Source: Planctomycetota bacterium (GTDB lineage Bacteria; Planctomycetota; Phycisphaerae; Sedimentisphaerales; Anaerobacaceae). Taken from it: 64,000 nt of DNA. The notes under the pieces were generated by a model. It did not search any database. It was not told the origin of the DNA and saw only the letters and a list, made by a program, of their open reading frames with translations. Made by a program: the position numbers and the translations under genes. The stretch covers positions 95,890 through 159,889 of the forward strand of contig VRUL01000011.1 of assembly GCA_019456145.1 (NCBI GenBank), given 5' to 3'. The stretch's first letter is position 1, and every line of letters starts with the position of its first letter. Shown here piece after piece: positions 62,488 to 64,000 of this stretch.

Positions 62488-62854
62488 CTTTTTGCAATTC
62501 GTTCGGGTCGAAGGGCTCCTGCCATTGTTTGACCGCGGCAGCCCGAAGGTGTGGAGCGGACTTGTAGTCGTAACCGTGGTCGGTCCCGGTAATTCGGCGC
62601 AAAGCCTCAATAGAATAAAAACGGACTGATTTATCCTCGTTCTGCAGGGAACCTATCAGATAGGGCACGGCTGAGGATATCTTATTATCTCCTGCCCATT
62701 TGATAGCCATAATCCTGACCGTTGGATGGGGACTCTCCAAATCCGAAAGTTCCATTTTTGTGTCGAAAGAGTCTCCACATCCAGCCAGCATCAGGAGCGT
62801 CACCGCCCAAAACCACGAACAAACAGACTGGTTGCCAGTTTTGAAATCAGCCAT
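62477..62854 (-). CDS. Small HEAT-repeat lipoprotein
   Basis: 125 residues. Signal peptide with lipobox LAGC (Cys26, in TLLMLAGCGDSF), then HEAT-like helices (HPTVRIMAIKWAGDNKISSA, DKSVRFYSIEALRRITG). Presumed membrane-anchored binding scaffold. First gene of the minus-strand mla/partner-switching operon; its start lies 171 bp from the divergent accessory genes. Confidence 0.7.
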   Translation of the reverse strand: MADFKTGNQSVCSWFWAVTLLMLAGCGDSFDTKMELSDLESPHPTVRIMAIKWAGDNKISSAVPYLIGSLQNEDKSVRFYSIEALRRITGTDHGYDYKSAPHLRAAAVKQWQEPFDPNELQKDEY

Positions 62855-63025
62855 AGTATTATATTACCATTATTCTGCTTCATGGGCCATAATGCTATCA
62901 AGCGAATAATGTCCGACCAGCAAACAAGTTAGCAAATGATATTTTGTTCATAGAACTATTATTTGTCAATCTTTATCAATCCCCCAGACAAAAATTGTTT
63001 TACTGCCGAAAAATAAATGTTAAAT

Positions 63026-63136
63026 ATGAGCAAGTCGAAAAAACCTAAGTTGACAGCCCGACAGCTTAAAGCGATACCGCATATAGTGAGCAATCCTACA
63101 TATACCGAAGGCTGTAAAAAGGCCAAGACACGTTAA
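63026..63136 (+). CDS. Short phage-terminase-like N-terminal peptide
   Basis: 36 residues: KLTARQLKAIPHIVSNPTYT, then EGCKKAKTR. The start resembles the helix-turn-helix head of phage small-terminase-like or resolvase-like proteins (L-T-x-x-Q-x-K-A-I-P), which normally continue; here a stop follows at once, so it may be a truncated gene. It marks the start of the accessory segment at the right end. Confidence 0.4.
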   Translation: MSKSKKPKLTARQLKAIPHIVSNPTYTEGCKKAKTR

Positions 63137-63153
63137 TAACCGCAATCTTGGCC
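63121..63153. repeat. Hairpin GGCCAAGA / TCTTGGCC
   Basis: An exact 8-bp inverted repeat (63121-63128 with 63146-63153), 17-nt loop, right after the short peptide gene. No T tract follows; it could be a recombination or processing site. Confidence 0.45.
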
Positions 63154-63381
63154 GCCAAACAAACTCCCCGAGTAGGACTCGAACCTACAAGCGGAAATTG
63201 CCAACCTGTTGAAAATAAAGAGCTTGCGGAAAATCAAAATCCTGTCTTGTCCACTGGCTTGGACATTTTGCTGCAAAAGTGGCCGGAATTAAAGCAAATA
63301 ATTGCTGTTTGGCCGAAACTGCCCGAGCATATAAAAGCGGCAATCAAAGCAATGATTCAGTCACACGAGGGGAAAGCATGA
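63148..63381 (+). CDS. Small protein ending in a WPxLPEHIKAAI module
   Basis: 77 codons from TTG 63148. The first residues (TPRVGLEPTS) are translated from the antisense of a tRNA T-arm, so the N-terminus is probably a by-product of integration. The C-terminal part, LQKWPELKQIIAVWPKLPEH followed by IKAAIKAMIQ, is repeated in the gene at 63724. Its stop overlaps the next start (ATGA at 63378-63381), pointing to coupled translation. Function unknown. Confidence 0.5.
   Translation: MAAKQTPRVGLEPTSGNCQPVENKELAENQNPVLSTGLDILLQKWPELKQIIAVWPKLPEHIKAAIKAMIQSHEGKA
63165..63188 (-). other. Relic tRNA T-arm and 3' acceptor strand
   Basis: On the minus strand: stem GTAGG, loop TTCGAGT, stem CCTAC, then TCGGGGA. 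Stem and loop fit the canonical T-arm, but no matching 5' acceptor (TCCCCGA), D-arm or anticodon arm lies within 80 bp upstream. It is therefore a tRNA 3' fragment, as left at attachment sites of integrative elements. Confidence 0.7.
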
Positions 63382-63749
63382 AAAGTGTAGGGCCGATTAG
63401 ATTTTTGAAGGGTACAACAGACGTCAAAGCAGGGATGCCGGGCTGTGCGAATTATGACCGCCTTAGCGGTGACTGTCTGCTTGGCAAAAAGTGTAAGGTC
63501 GAACAGGGCAAGCGATGTTCGTATTTTGAGCGGGCCGTACTACCGACCGGAGATGAAAATGTACGTCAACAGTACGTGGACTTGACCAGCGTATACGTCA
63601 AAGGCATAGCTGCGAACCTTTGCGGCGACTGTAGAGCGAGGATACCGCCCGGACGTAGATATTGCGACAATTGCAGACGGAAACGCCGACAGGCGACTTA
63701 TCGCAGAAACAGGGGTAACCGAAATGTATCATGCGCAACAGTTAAGTAA
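63378..63749 (+). CDS. Cys-rich small protein of the accessory element
   Basis: 123 residues from ATG 63378 (GAGGGGAAA just upstream). Cysteines lie in two groups: GCANYDRLSGDCLLGKKCKV with RCSYFERA (about 20-50), and LCGDCRARIPPGRRYCDNCR (about 85-104), the second a C-x2-C...C-x2-C zinc ribbon followed by a very basic tail (RKRRQATYRRNRGNR). A nucleic-acid-binding role is likely but not proven. Typical of phage-like segments. Confidence 0.6.
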   Translation: MKSVGPIRFLKGTTDVKAGMPGCANYDRLSGDCLLGKKCKVEQGKRCSYFERAVLPTGDENVRQQYVDLTSVYVKGIAANLCGDCRARIPPGRRYCDNCRRKRRQATYRRNRGNRNVSCATVK

Positions 63750-63960
63750 AACTGCTATCAAAATTCGGCATTCTAAGGTAGGTTTCGAGGCATTCTGTGA
63801 AGCGAAAATGAAAATACGTGGTTTTGCCCTCATATTGACTTTTGGGTGCTTAACTGTGGCGCGGGGCGGTATTAGTTTTCTGGTTTGGCCGGAACTGCCG
63901 GAGCATATCAAAGCCGCTGTCAGGGCACTAATCCAAACATGTACTTGGGAGAAGAAGTAG
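63724..63960 (+). CDS. Second protein with the WPELPEHIKAA module
   Basis: 78 residues starting inside the previous gene (26-bp overlap). A hydrophobic stretch (GFALILTFGCLTVARGGISF) precedes VWPELPEHIKAAVRALIQT, the same module as at 63330-63360. A start codon for the next gene follows its stop immediately. Confidence 0.5.
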   Translation: MYHAQQLSKTAIKIRHSKVGFEAFCEAKMKIRGFALILTFGCLTVARGGISFLVWPELPEHIKAAVRALIQTCTWEKK

Positions 63961-64000
63961 ATGCACGATATTCGAAGACGACTCAACAAAGCCGAAAATA
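63961..64000 (+). CDS. Start of a gene cut by the window end
   Basis: ATG directly after the preceding TAG; reads MHDIRRRLNKAEN to the edge. Too short to identify. Confidence 0.35.
   Translation, partial: MHDIRRRLNKAEN

Overview
The window looks like chromosomal DNA of an anaerobic, Gram-negative-type bacterium. My best guess is the Planctomycetota (Phycisphaerae-like). Pointers are a secreted protein ending in calcium-binding and dockerin-like repeats, a PQQ-type beta-propeller protein, a catabolic URO-D paralogue, a large STAND/TPR NTPase, and many low-complexity dispersed repeats between and even inside genes. This assignment is inference; no rRNA or complete tRNA lies in the window. An outer membrane is supported by an MlaE/F/D-type lipid transport operon, a heme-bearing beta-barrel protein and lipoproteins.

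Layout. 0-10.3 kb is an accessory region: a partial gene, an sce7726-type protein, two decayed genes, a beta-propeller protein, a GC-rich secreted multidomain protein, and a SEFIR stub followed by a STAND NTPase. 10.5-23.6 kb holds mostly housekeeping genes: a B12-dependent ribonucleotide reductase with two NrdR boxes, a short UvrC, ribD and ligA. Here two cargo modules (a RelE-type toxin-antitoxin pair, and a pair of secreted or anchored proteins) each sit between two copies of a neighbouring gene's 3' end. 23.8-31.4 kb is a compact plus-strand operon for molybdate/tungstate uptake and molybdopterin cofactor synthesis (modE-like, wtpABC-like, mobB/mobA fusion, moeA, a short moaA, moaC, a deleted MOSC gene, mog). 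31.5-43.5 kb is a DUF3786 gene and a complete CO dehydrogenase/acetyl-CoA synthase set: cooC, cooS, acsB, acsC, the corrinoid activator, a second cooC-type ATPase, acsD and acsE. Together these two blocks indicate the carbonyl branch of the Wood-Ljungdahl pathway with Mo/W supply, probably for a formate dehydrogenase encoded elsewhere.

43.8-56.1 kb, all on the minus strand, is the most unusual part. A membrane histidine kinase and an NtrC-type regulator stand upstream of two cytochrome c maturation genes. Next come a textbook sigma-54 promoter with two paired palindromes, a heme-carrying outer-membrane barrel protein, an attenuator-like terminator, a cupredoxin, a 25-residue membrane peptide, a membrane-anchored CuA-type cupredoxin, a NosR/NapH-like polyferredoxin membrane protein, and a CuA-cytochrome c fusion. 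No oxidase subunit I and no nitrous oxide reductase accompanies the CuA proteins. I read this as a sigma-54-controlled copper/heme electron-transfer module of unknown terminal reaction.

56.5-62.9 kb has a truncated ParB-like/methyltransferase gene, then a minus-strand operon joining phospholipid transport (mlaE, mlaF, mlaD) with partner-switching regulators (RsbW-like kinase, STAS antagonist, FHA protein, SpoIIE/PP2C phosphatase). 63.0-64.0 kb opens an accessory element with a relic tRNA T-arm, small Cys-rich proteins and a repeated short protein module.
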